20,202 nucleotides of DNA from an uncultured Oscillibacter sp. (GCA_910588175.1 CAJUQQ010000034.1:1-20202); one strand, 5' to 3'; numbered from the stretch's first letter, positions 13,629 to 20,184 are shown. The notes: a model not told the origin generated them from the letters alone. Translations and numbers: made by a program.

Positions 13629-14878
13629 CCATCCTCACCGACGCCGCCAAGTATGACGCCGCCTGCACCTCCAGCGGCGGGACCCGGACCGCGAAAAAAG
13701 GCTATATCGGCAACACCTCCACCGCCTCGGCGGGCTGCTGCCACACCTTTTCCGCCGACGGGCGCTGCGTCACGCTGCTGAAGGTCCTGCTGACCAACCG
13801 CTGTGTATACGACTGCAAATACTGCGTCAACCGCCGGAGCAATGAGACGAGGCGGGCGGCCTTCACCCCGGAGGAACTGGCGGACCTGACCATCCAATTT
13901 TACCGGCGGAACTATATTGAGGGGCTGTTTCTCTCCTCCGGAGTCTTCCGAAGCCCGGACTATACCACGGAATTAATGATCCGGACCCTCGCCCTTCTCC
14001 GGGAAGAATACCGCTTCAACGGTTATATTCACGCTAAGGCCATCCCCGGCACATCGCCGGAGCTGGTGGAACGGCTGGGCTTTCTGGCGGACCGCCTCAG
14101 CGTGAACATCGAGCTGCCTTCAGAGGCGGGGCTGAAATCCCTGGCCCCGGACAAGACGAAGGGAGCCATTCTGACTCCCATGCGGCAGATTCAGACCCGG
14201 GGCCAGCAGAGCCGGGAGGAACTGATCAAATACCGCCACGCCCCCCGCTTCGCCCCCGCCGGACAGAGCACCCAGCTCATCGTGGGCGCCACCCGGGACA
14301 CGGACTTCCACATCCTCCGGCTGACCCAGGGGCTCTATGACCGTTACCGCCTGAAGCGCGTCTTTTATTCCGCCTACGTCCCGGTGGTGGAGCACGCCCT
14401 GCTCCCCGCCAAGGACGTGAAGCCGCCCCTTCTGCGGGAGCACCGGCTCTATCAGGCGGACTGGCTGCTGCGGTTTTACGGCTTCCGGGCGGAGGAGCTG
14501 CTGGACGAGGGAAACCAGGACTTCGACACCCGGGTGGACCCCAAATGCAGCTGGGCTTTGGCCCATCTGGACTTTTTCCCGGTGGAGGTCAACAGCGCCG
14601 CCTATGAGACCCTGCTGCGAATTCCCGGCGTGGGGGTCACCTCCGCCCGGCGGATTCTCAGCGCCCGGAGGGTAGGCCCCCTTCACATTGACAACCTGAA
14701 AAAGCTGGGCGTGGTGATGAAGCGGGCTCAGTATTTTCTCACCGCCTCCGGCAAAATGGCGGAGGGCCTTCGCTTTACACCGGACAGCCTTCTCCGCGGG
14801 CTCATCGCCGCGGAGCGGCCTCTGCTGCCCCAGCAGGAGGCGGTGCAGCTGTCCCTTTTCGATCCGGCGGGAACATGA
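13607..14878 (+). CDS. Radical SAM protein, putative DNA modification/repair family, with HhH domain
   Basis: Protein of 423 residues resembling the family named 'putative DNA modification/repair radical SAM protein', often linked to uracil-DNA glycosylase genes. The start MDVLEKLTILTDAAKYD is family-typical. The [4Fe-4S] cluster motif is CVYDCKYC (Cys66, Cys70, Cys73, spacing CX3CX2C), followed by NRRSNE, GLFLSSGVFRSPDYT and GYIHAKAIPG. A helix-hairpin-helix DNA-binding motif, LLRIPGVGVTSARRIL, lies near 337-351. The C-terminus carries QLSLF (414-418), which matches the bacterial sliding-clamp binding consensus. ATG 13607 is inside the preceding small gene and has no clear Shine-Dalgarno site, so translational coupling is likely; the in-frame extension to 13379 shows no family-like sequence. 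The DUF4130 partner follows with a start near its stop. The chemical reaction is unknown. Confidence 0.92.
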   Translation: MDVLEKLTILTDAAKYDAACTSSGGTRTAKKGYIGNTSTASAGCCHTFSADGRCVTLLKVLLTNRCVYDCKYCVNRRSNETRRAAFTPEELADLTIQFYRRNYIEGLFLSSGVFRSPDYTTELMIRTLALLREEYRFNGYIHAKAIPGTSPELVERLGFLADRLSVNIELPSEAGLKSLAPDKTKGAILTPMRQIQTRGQQSREELIKYRHAPRFAPAGQSTQLIVGATRDTDFHILRLTQGLYDRYRLKRVFYSAYVPVVEHALLPAKDVKPPLLREHRLYQADWLLRFYGFRAEELLDEGNQDFDTRVDPKCSWALAHLDFFPVEVNSAAYETLLRIPGVGVTSARRILSARRVGPLHIDNLKKLGVVMKRAQYFLTASGKMAEGLRFTPDSLLRGLIAAERPLLPQQEAVQLSLFDPAGT

Positions 14879-14895
14879 ACTCCCGGAGGTCTTTC

Positions 14896-15750
14896 ATGGA
14901 CGTGATCTACCACTACGACGGCAGCTTCGACGGCTTCCTCTCCTGCGTCTTCGACAGCTATGTCTATAAAGAAATCCCCGCCGGTTTTTCTTCCGGCGAG
15001 GATGGCGTGTTTACCCTGTTTGATTCCCGGACGGTACTTACGGTCCCGGACCACGCCGCCCGGGTCCTGCGAAAGGTGACCGCCCTTTCCCCGGAGGCCG
15101 CCCTGCTGCTGCGGCGGGGCTTCCTCACCTGTCTGCCGGACAAGGAGCCGTGCCTCTTCCGGCTCGTCTCCAAGCTGCTTCGGGAGGGCCCCGGCTTTCT
15201 CCGAAACCGCTCTGACGAGACGCTGTTCCCGGTCGTCAAGGCCGTTCAGCACCTTCACGGAGAAGTGCACTTGCTGAAAGGATTCGTCCGCTTCTCGGAC
15301 CTGGGGGGCGTACTGGGGGGTGAGATCGAACCGAAAAACCGGGTCCTTCCCGTGCTGGGCGGGCACTTCACCGCCCGGTTCCACAACGAGCGGTTTTTCC
15401 TCTATGACCGCACCCACAAGGAGGCCCTGTTTCACGTTCCCGGCCAGTCGGTCATCCGGCCCCTGGCGGACTTTCAAATGGCCCCGCCGGACGAGACGGA
15501 GGCCCATTACCGCCTGCTGTGGAAGTGTTTTTACGATACCATCGCCATCAAGGAGCGGGAAAATCCACGGCTGCGCATGAGCAATATGCCCAAGCGTTAC
15601 TGGAACACCATGACGGAATTCCAGGGGGAGGACTGGTTCAGACCTCAAAGCTCTCCCGAAGCCGTTTCAGGCCCCGGCGCTCCAGCCGGGATATCTGCAC
15701 CTGAGACACTCCCACCACGCGGGCCGTCTGCTCCTGCGTCAGGCCTTTGA
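14896..15750 (+). CDS. DUF4130 protein, partner of the radical SAM DNA repair protein
   Basis: Protein of 284 residues in the DUF4130 family ('probable DNA metabolism protein'), nearly always encoded next to the preceding radical SAM family. It starts with the family-like DVIYHYDGSFDGFLSCVFDS and ends its conserved domain with MPKRYWNTMTEF (231-242), after FYDTIAIKERENPRLR. I chose ATG 14896, six bases after GGAGG (14885-14889); an ATG at 14875 overlaps the upstream stop and would add seven residues outside the family start. Residues 248-284 are Pro/Ala/Ser-rich, unlike the conserved domain, and are encoded entirely antisense to the 3' end of sigF. That makes this tail a likely overprinted extension. 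The biochemical function is unknown; context implies DNA repair or base modification under SOS control. Confidence 0.88.
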   Translation: MDVIYHYDGSFDGFLSCVFDSYVYKEIPAGFSSGEDGVFTLFDSRTVLTVPDHAARVLRKVTALSPEAALLLRRGFLTCLPDKEPCLFRLVSKLLREGPGFLRNRSDETLFPVVKAVQHLHGEVHLLKGFVRFSDLGGVLGGEIEPKNRVLPVLGGHFTARFHNERFFLYDRTHKEALFHVPGQSVIRPLADFQMAPPDETEAHYRLLWKCFYDTIAIKERENPRLRMSNMPKRYWNTMTEFQGEDWFRPQSSPEAVSGPGAPAGISAPETLPPRGPSAPASGL

Positions 15751-16342
15751 AATAGCGGAGAAGAATGGTCATTCGCTCCTTCTCCGGCAGGCGGTCGATG
15801 GCCTCCCGGAGGGCGATGCGTTCTACCAATCCCTCCTCCGGGGCCTCGGTACCCAGAGAGCCCTCCAGAGTCAGCCCGTCCGCCGTCTCCTGCTGGAGGG
15901 ATTCCGGTGCGTCCGTAGCCAGATCCGTCCGGGCGATTTCCTCCGGCGTCAGGCCCGTGGCCTCCGACAGCTCTGAAAGAGCCGGCTCCCGGCCCAGCTC
16001 ATGGCGGAGGCGCTCCCGGACAGTGTAGAGGGTCTGGGCCTGCTCCCGGATGCTCCGGCCCACCTTCACGGCCCCGTCGTCCCGGAGAAAGCGGCGAATC
16101 TCCCCGGCGATCTTCGGCACGGCGTAGGTGGAAAAGCAGGTCCCGTAATCAAAATCAAAGCCCTGGACCGCCTTCAAAAAGCCCAGGCAGCCCAGTTGAT
16201 ACAGATCGTCCGGTTCCACACCCCGGCCATAGTACCGCCGGACCACGCTCCAGATCAGGCCGTTGTTCTCAATCACCGCCTGCTCACAGGCGTCCCGGTC
16301 CCCCTGCTGGGCCGCCCGGAGGAGCTCCAGCGCGGCGCTCAT
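15638..16342 (-). CDS. sigF: RNA polymerase sporulation sigma factor SigF
   Basis: Sigma factor of 234 residues, the first forespore-specific sigma factor, kept inactive by SpoIIAB. Region 2 has NNGLIWSVVRRYYGRGVEPDDLYQLGCLGFLKAV and CFSTYAVPKIAGEIRRFLRDD. Region 3 has GREPALSELSEATGLTPEEI. Region 4 has LPEKERMTILLRYFKGLTQEQTA and the helix-turn-helix VGVSQVQISRLERRGLKRLRE. The ATG overlaps the spoIIAB stop as ATGA, with only a weak GGATG upstream, indicating translational coupling. It is the last gene of the spoIIA operon. Its 3' end, including the codons for the helix-turn-helix, overlaps 113 bases of the convergent DUF4130 gene, so no terminator separates the two transcripts. Confidence 0.96.
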   Translation of the reverse strand: MSAALELLRAAQQGDRDACEQAVIENNGLIWSVVRRYYGRGVEPDDLYQLGCLGFLKAVQGFDFDYGTCFSTYAVPKIAGEIRRFLRDDGAVKVGRSIREQAQTLYTVRERLRHELGREPALSELSEATGLTPEEIARTDLATDAPESLQQETADGLTLEGSLGTEAPEEGLVERIALREAIDRLPEKERMTILLRYFKGLTQEQTARVVGVSQVQISRLERRGLKRLRESFEV

Positions 16343-16782
16343 TTCTTCATCCGGGGAGCCAGCTTCTTCCGCATCACCACCGTGGTCCCCTTGTTCACGG
16401 CGGACCGCACCGTCACGTTGTCCATGAAGCTCTCCATAATGGTAAAGCCCATGCCGCTGCGCTCCTCTCCGCCGGTGGTGAACATGGGCTGGCGTGCCCG
16501 GTCCACGTCGGGGATGCCGCGCCCGTGGTCCTTCACCGTCAGCTCCAGAACGTTTCCGGGCAAGACCCGCATTTTCAGCACAACATCTCCGATGGCGTCT
16601 GGATATCCGTGTACAATGGCATTGGTCACCGCCTCGCTGATGGTGGTTTTGATGTCCTCCAGTTCGTTGAGCGTGGGGTCCATCTGGGCGGCGAAGCAGG
16701 CCGCCGCGGAACGGGCAAAGCTTTCATTCCGGCTCTGACTGGGAAATGTCAGGACGGCCTCGTTGACTGCCTTGGTCCTCAT
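16339..16782 (-). CDS. spoIIAB: Anti-sigma F factor SpoIIAB
   Basis: GHKL-type serine kinase and anti-sigma factor of 147 residues. It binds SigF in the predivisional cell and phosphorylates SpoIIAA. The ATP-binding boxes are all present: N box ISEAVTNAIVHGY (48-60), G1 box DHGRGI (85-90) and G2 box RSGMGFTIMESF (108-119). The start ATG at 16782 has a full AAGGAGG site that overlaps the spoIIAA stop codon. It overlaps sigF by four bases. Gene order and sizes match the spoIIA operon of Bacillus and Clostridium. Confidence 0.96.
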   Translation of the reverse strand: MRTKAVNEAVLTFPSQSRNESFARSAAACFAAQMDPTLNELEDIKTTISEAVTNAIVHGYPDAIGDVVLKMRVLPGNVLELTVKDHGRGIPDVDRARQPMFTTGGEERSGMGFTIMESFMDNVTVRSAVNKGTTVVMRKKLAPRMKK

Positions 16783-16797
16783 GTATGTAAAACCTCC

Positions 16798-17103
16798 TTA
16801 CTTGATCGTTACAAGACGGTTAACCCCGGCGGCTTCCAGCACACGCCGGGCCTGAGACGGTACGCCCCGCACCAGCAGCCCTCCGTCCAACAGCTGCATT
16901 TTCTGCCGGGCCCGGAGGATCACCGCGATACCCGAGCTGTCCATAAAGGTAATTCCCGACAGGTCCAGTACCAGCTTTTGGGGCAGAGCCGCGTCCAGAG
17001 CCTCCTCCAGCTCCCGGAGGGCGGTCCTGGCCCCGTGGTGGTCCAGCTCCCCGCTGAGCTCCAGCAGCAGATTTCGGTCCGCGCTTTTTACCTGGATCTC
17101 CAT
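16798..17103 (-). CDS. spoIIAA: Anti-anti-sigma F factor SpoIIAA
   Basis: STAS-domain protein of 101 residues. In its unphosphorylated form it takes SpoIIAB away from SigF and so switches on forespore transcription. The core motif FMDSSGIAVILRAR contains Ser56-Ser57; Ser57 appears to match the Ser58 phosphorylation site of Bacillus subtilis SpoIIAA. The protein ends with the STAS segment EAAGVNRLVTI. I start it at ATG 17103, preceded by AGAGGGGA on the minus strand; an in-frame extension to 17193 has a basic, non-family N-terminus and would begin before the likely transcription start. First gene of the spoIIAA-spoIIAB-sigF operon. Confidence 0.95.
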   Translation of the reverse strand: MEIQVKSADRNLLLELSGELDHHGARTALRELEEALDAALPQKLVLDLSGITFMDSSGIAVILRARQKMQLLDGGLLVRGVPSQARRVLEAAGVNRLVTIK

Positions 17104-17183
17104 ATTGTTCCCCTCTTTTGCAAAAATATACCAAGCTCGCCGTTTTTGCCGGCGGCTCCAAGTGAAACGAGCTTTTAAACTTG

Positions 17184-17217
17184 ATGATAGCATGTCCCAG
17201 TCTGGCTTTCTGTCGAA
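17184..17217 (-). promoter_or_regulatory. Candidate Spo0A-activated promoter of the spoIIA operon
   Basis: On the minus strand TTCGACA (17217-17211; TGTCGAA on plus) is a perfect Spo0A box. TATCAT (17189-17184), preceded by TGC as an extended -10, follows after 21 bases. A Spo0A box standing where the -35 should be, 21-22 bases from a sigma-A -10, is the layout of Bacillus subtilis spoIIG-type promoters. Bacillus spoIIA itself uses sigma-H; I see no good sigma-H elements here. Box and hexamer are visible; activation is inferred. Confidence 0.6.
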
Positions 17218-17301
17218 ATCAATCAGCAGAGCCTTGAGTTTTTTCTAAAACGCCAGGCAAACGCTTTTCTCTCACTCTGACGGTCCGGCCGTCAACCGGA
17301 C

Positions 17302-17333
17302 AAAACGGCGGCGAAGGTATCGCTTCGCCGCCG
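17302..17333 (-). terminator. Rho-independent terminator after the P-loop-like gene
   Basis: Reading the minus strand, CGGCGGCGAAG (17333-17323), a six-base loop and CTTCGCCGCCG (17316-17306) form a perfect 11-bp stem followed by TTTT. It starts ten bases after the stop codon of the gene ending at 17343. Confidence 0.85.
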
Positions 17334-17342
17334 CTCTGTCTT

Positions 17343-18410
17343 CTATTTTAAATAGCTCAGCAGCCGCCCCGCCTCCAGGGCGGCCTGGGCCCGGACACCG
17401 TCGAAATCCACGTAGGGGTTGTAAACCGCCTCCAGAGCGTCGTGGTTCCGCTTGGCCTCCTTCAAGGCGTCCACCGCCTCCTCCCGAAGCAGAGCCGTCA
17501 TTCGGGCCTGGAAACGGAGTCTGGATTTCCCCTCCGTCTCCGCCATGGCGTCCAGACGGACGCGGCGGTAGGGCTTTTTGCCGTAGTCCATCCCTGGGCA
17601 GGAGGTGACAAAGGCCAGCCCCAGACCGGGAATCAGCAGGTGCTCTATGCGGTCCAGATCCTCCGGGGAGGGACAGACAATGGTATCCCAGCCTTTTTCC
17701 ACCGCCGCCTTGTGAAGCCGGGCCAGCGCCCCGCCCGCCAGCTCCCAGGTATCGGCAAACTCGTAAACCTTGGGGCACAAGATATCTACGCTGTCAAAGC
17801 GCCAGACGCAGCCCTTGTGGGTAATGCTGCCCAGGAAACGACGGGTGGTCCTCCCCTTTTGGCCGCCCTTAGTCCGGAGCTCCCGGGCAATGACGCCCTT
17901 GACCCGGCGGTCCAGGCGTTCGAAATCAAAGGCCTTCACCATGGAGGCTACGGCGTCCAGCTCTACCTGACGGGCGGCTTTCAAATTGTGATAGGCCCGG
18001 ATGTAGGCGGCTTTGTAGGCGTGGGTGCGGGCCTTGACTTCCTCGGCGGCGTTCTTGGCGGCGGTGAGGTCGTAGAAGCGGCCCAGGTCGACGTAGCGGT
18101 CCACGGCGGCGGGGTATTGGGGTTCGATGACGTGGGGTGAAGTCCCATCCGCAACGGCACTGCGGAGCTCCGGAATCACTACGCCGTCCAATGAATCCGG
18201 ATCCCCCGAACACCAGAGGTACTCCACCGCCAGTCCCGCTTCCTCCGCGCAGCGGCCGATCTCCCGCATAAAGGTATTCTTCCCCACTCCGGGGCCGCCC
18301 TTCAAGACCATAAAGTCATATGTATCCTCAATGTCCACCATCTCGGAAAACAGATTCCGGAAGCCCTCGCCGCTGTTGGCGCCGGCAAAAAAGTTGGTCA
18401 CTTGTGCCAT
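17343..18410 (-). CDS. P-loop ATPase-like protein (PRK06851-type), degenerate Walker A
   Basis: Cytoplasmic protein of 355 residues with no signal peptide or membrane segment. It resembles a clostridial family of uncharacterised ATP-binding proteins usually labelled PRK06851. Family-like stretches: FFAGANSGEGF (7-17), FMVLKGGPGVGKNTFM (33-48), DSLDGVVIPELR (72-83) and HVIEPQYPAAVDRYVDLGRFYD. The Walker A motif reads GGPGVGKN, with Asn45 where Ser or Thr normally binds Mg; Thr46 follows. A helical middle (about 115-190) precedes a second half without an obvious second P-loop, although related proteins appear duplicated. ATG 18410 follows GGAGGG. Its function is unknown; it has its own terminator, is separate from spoIIA, and may belong to late sporulation since a CATACGCT resembling a sigma-E -10 lies upstream (18451-18444). 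Confidence 0.7.
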   Translation of the reverse strand: MAQVTNFFAGANSGEGFRNLFSEMVDIEDTYDFMVLKGGPGVGKNTFMREIGRCAEEAGLAVEYLWCSGDPDSLDGVVIPELRSAVADGTSPHVIEPQYPAAVDRYVDLGRFYDLTAAKNAAEEVKARTHAYKAAYIRAYHNLKAARQVELDAVASMVKAFDFERLDRRVKGVIARELRTKGGQKGRTTRRFLGSITHKGCVWRFDSVDILCPKVYEFADTWELAGGALARLHKAAVEKGWDTIVCPSPEDLDRIEHLLIPGLGLAFVTSCPGMDYGKKPYRRVRLDAMAETEGKSRLRFQARMTALLREEAVDALKEAKRNHDALEAVYNPYVDFDGVRAQAALEAGRLLSYLK

Positions 18411-18614
18411 AGATTTGCCCTCCCAAAGGTTTTTTACATGCTCAGCGTATGCCGGGAGAACTTGGCCTGACAGTGCTTTTCAGAAAAATCCCCTCTTCCC
18501 TCCAAGAAAACGCCGCCGGAAGCGGAAAAGGGCCTCCCTAATGGTAGTTACTCATAAAACAGTATCAACCAACAAATTGAAATAGGGTAGCTGCCATACG
18601 GGGTGCAGAAAAAG

Positions 18615-18651
18615 GCGAGTGAGAAACAAAGCGTTTCTTGCCCGCTTTTTT
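18615..18651 (+). terminator. Rho-independent terminator in accessory region
   Basis: Arms 18615-18627 (GCGAGTGAGAAAC) and 18633-18645 (GTTTCTTGCCCGC) pair over 13 positions with two G-U pairs and one mismatch, then run into TTTTTT. No complete gene ends just before it, so it may be left from a lost upstream gene of the mobile element. Confidence 0.7.
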
Positions 18652-18658
18652 CATGCTC

Positions 18659-18776
18659 TTTGTTACGCAGTAGGGGCTGAGAAAGCCTTGATACAAGCGG
18701 CTTTGCGGGTACGTTTTCCGCGCGGCAAGGGTTTTATACCCTTTCCCTCAAAAACGCCTTTCTACTGCGTAACAAA
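18659..18776. repeat. 118-base segment with 15-bp perfect inverted ends
   Basis: TTTGTTACGCAGTAG at 18659-18673 is repeated in inverted form at 18762-18776. No obvious target-site duplication flanks it. A third copy of the core (GTTACGCAGTAG) occurs at 19078-19089. The segment has no gene of its own and could be a small non-autonomous element or a recombination product. Confidence 0.75.
18724..18773 (-). repeat. 50-bp inverted repeat, left arm
   Basis: Read on the minus strand from 18773, this arm starts GTTACGCAGTAGAA and ends with GTATAAAACCCTT-G-CC. About 40 of 50 positions match 19078-19127 read on plus. The GTTACGCAGTAG tips of the two arms face each other across 304 bases that contain the initiator-like remnant. 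Confidence 0.8.
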
Positions 18777-18928
18777 CCTGTGGTAATTATCCGAGGGAGC
18801 ATAGACCGCCTATCTTGGCTTTTCCAATGTTGGAAAAGCCTACATTGGATTATCCAACATTGGAAAAACCTACGTTGGAAAATCCAACGCAATTAAATAA
18901 AGATATAAATAAAGATATAAATAACTAG
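18773..18928 (+). pseudogene. 3' remnant of a replication-initiator-like gene
   Basis: A frame without a plausible start runs from the TAA at 18770-18772 to TAG at 18926-18928 (51 codons). It encodes tandem units KPTLDYPTLEKPTLENPTQ followed by NKDINKDINN. Such repeats joined to an Asn/Lys/Asp-rich stretch are typical of linkers in RepA-like initiator proteins of Firmicutes plasmids and conjugative elements; this is from memory. At the DNA level the same stretch consists of palindromes such as GGCTTTTCCAA-TG-TTGGAAAAGCC and CGTTGGA-AAA-TCCAACG, which could also act as binding sites. The N-terminal domain is missing, and the frame begins at the edge of the inverted repeat. Confidence 0.55.
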
Positions 18929-19077
18929 AGAAATACCAAATACAGATTTAATCAAATACCCATTCCCTTCCTATCCTTTCCCTAATCTCTCTCATTTGGG
19001 GGCAAAGCAAAACGGCAGAGCCGCCGGAATGGAAAAGAACGGAATGGAAACGGCAATATAAAAATATCGTTTGTTAT

Positions 19078-19127
19078 GTTACGCAGTAGAACCTCATTTT
19101 TAAGGGTGGGAGTATAAAACCCTTACC
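19078..19127 (+). repeat. 50-bp inverted repeat, right arm
   Basis: This arm begins GTTACGCAGTAGAA and contains GTATAAAACCCTT, pairing with 18724-18773 in inverted orientation at about 80 percent identity. Its last 28 bases overlap the 3' end of the DUF3795 gene on the minus strand and supply that gene's stop codon. Confidence 0.8.
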
Positions 19128-19681
19128 CCTGCCCTTATCTTCTCTGTAATGCCGCTTAAATCAAGCAAGAAGCACACTCTATCGCGTAACATTCCATAAT
19201 GGATAGAGGGCGTAAGCGGTTTATCCGATTGCGCTCTCTTGGCTGCCCAACAGCAAAGACAGGGAAAGCCGTCAAGGACACGCAAGTCTAAAAGGTTGAC
19301 CGCTACACAAAAAAGCGTCTTTTTGCGGCCATCATTATAGTTGGACAGAAGAAAGTCCAGAATTTTTGCTTTCTCCACCTGTTCCACGTTATATGCTTCA
19401 ATCCCAAAGCAACGCGCTTTTTCTAAATCAGCCTTTCGACTCTGGTGTGTAATAAAGGAATCGAAATCATCAATATGTTCGTATTTCTCACAGGGGTATT
19501 CACTGCATTGAAAACAGTATTCAACCCCGTCATGCTCCAAACTGCATCTTGCAATTTTGCAGGACTGATTCCCTTCACCGCCGCCGCAGCCAGGACAGTT
19601 CTTGTTCAAGAACATAGGACAAAGTCCACAGTTCAAACCGCAGAGGGAAAACAATTGGTTTGGCCGGTTAAATCCTTTCAT
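19100..19681 (-). CDS. DUF3795 cysteine-rich protein, C-terminus probably replaced
   Basis: Protein of 193 residues resembling the DUF3795 family, small cytoplasmic proteins that probably bind zinc or iron-sulfur through many Cys residues; the function is unknown. Ten Cys lie in the first 64 residues: CGLNCGLC (14, 18, 21), CPGC (29, 32), 41, 46, CFQC (56, 59) and 64. The region to about residue 130 (FDSFITHQSRK, LLSNYNDGRKKTLFCVAVNLLDL) looks family-like. After that the sequence does not, and the last nine codons plus stop are read through the 50-bp repeat arm. The original C-terminus was therefore probably lost by insertion or rearrangement of mobile DNA. ATG 19681 follows AGGAGA. The gene lies in the AT-rich accessory part beside a second DUF3795 gene. 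Confidence 0.75.
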   Translation of the reverse strand: MKGFNRPNQLFSLCGLNCGLCPMFLNKNCPGCGGGEGNQSCKIARCSLEHDGVEYCFQCSEYPCEKYEHIDDFDSFITHQSRKADLEKARCFGIEAYNVEQVEKAKILDFLLSNYNDGRKKTLFCVAVNLLDLRVLDGFPCLCCWAAKRAQSDKPLTPSIHYGMLRDRVCFLLDLSGITEKIRAGVRVLYSHP

Positions 19682-19757
19682 GGCATCTCCTAAAGTGCAA
19701 AAATAGTGATGATTCTTAAACCAACAGAATTTGAACGGCTAAAACTCATACCTTGTC

Positions 19758-19798
19758 CTATGTGAAAACAACAGGCCACCTGTTAATTCCACACATAG
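19758..19798. promoter_or_regulatory. Nested inverted repeats between the two DUF3795 genes
   Basis: An outer repeat CTATGTG (19758-19764) / CACATAG (19792-19798) encloses a perfect inner AACAGG-CCA-CCTGTT (19770-19784). It lies 77 bases upstream of the first DUF3795 start on the minus strand and downstream of the second gene. It could be a weak terminator or an operator; there is no adjacent T run. The 170-base gap also contains a minus-strand TTGACA without a well-spaced -10. Confidence 0.45.
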
Positions 19799-19851
19799 AA
19801 TGATAGTGTTTTCATCACCAAAATCAGTATGTTGTCAAACTGGTATGTAAT

Positions 19852-20184
19852 CTATCCCTTCAGATTTTTTAAAGCGTCGGGGTTATTTGAGATAATCATT
19901 CCAACCGTTTGACATTTTTCCAGGTCTGGGCAGTCGCCACAAGTTGCCACACCCTGTTTCAATGCACATTGACGAATACCGCAAAGACTATCGCAGTGTA
20001 CAGTTTTAATCCCATCAACGCGACAGCCTTCACAGTTGATATGTTCAGGCAGAATGGGAGCATTATTTAACTCGGCCCATAGTTTTGCAGTTTTCTCACG
20101 TAACGCCTGGTCGTCATTGATTGTTGCGAGATATGCGTCGCATTTTTCACAATCCAGCCCACAGTATGCAATCATATTTCTCAT
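19852..20184 (-). CDS. DUF3795 cysteine-rich protein
   Basis: Protein of 110 residues of the short DUF3795 type, apparently complete. It has 11 Cys: CGLDCEKC (8, 12, 15), CEGC (51, 54), 64, 68, 73, CGDC (82, 85) and 91, grouped in pairs like a metal-binding fold. Family-typical stretches are MIAYCGLDCEKCDAYLAT, REKTAKLWAELNN and INCEGCRVDGIK. ATG 20184 follows AGGAGG (minus strand, 20199-20194) by nine bases. It is on the same strand as, and upstream of, the other DUF3795 gene, with 170 bases between. The two are only distantly alike, so this is not a recent duplication. Function is unknown. Confidence 0.88.
   Translation of the reverse strand: MRNMIAYCGLDCEKCDAYLATINDDQALREKTAKLWAELNNAPILPEHINCEGCRVDGIKTVHCDSLCGIRQCALKQGVATCGDCPDLEKCQTVGMIISNNPDALKNLKG

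Larger units (their letters stand above)
18411..19099. other. Accessory junction region with mobile-element debris
   Basis: No intact gene is seen over 689 bases. Composition changes near 18540 from GC-rich chromosome to AT-rich accessory DNA. In order it holds a plus-strand terminator (18615-18651), a 118-base segment with 15-bp inverted ends (18659-18776), the tail of a replication-initiator-like reading frame (18773-18928), a low-complexity tract (18929-19060), and one arm of a 50-bp inverted repeat that runs into the next gene. Together these look like the remains of an integrative or conjugative element; no integrase or attachment site was recognised. Confidence 0.65.

Noticed and set aside
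18815..18900. Repeated TTGGA/TCCAA units as a CRISPR array
   Set aside because: Units are short palindromes in a continuous reading frame without regular spacers.
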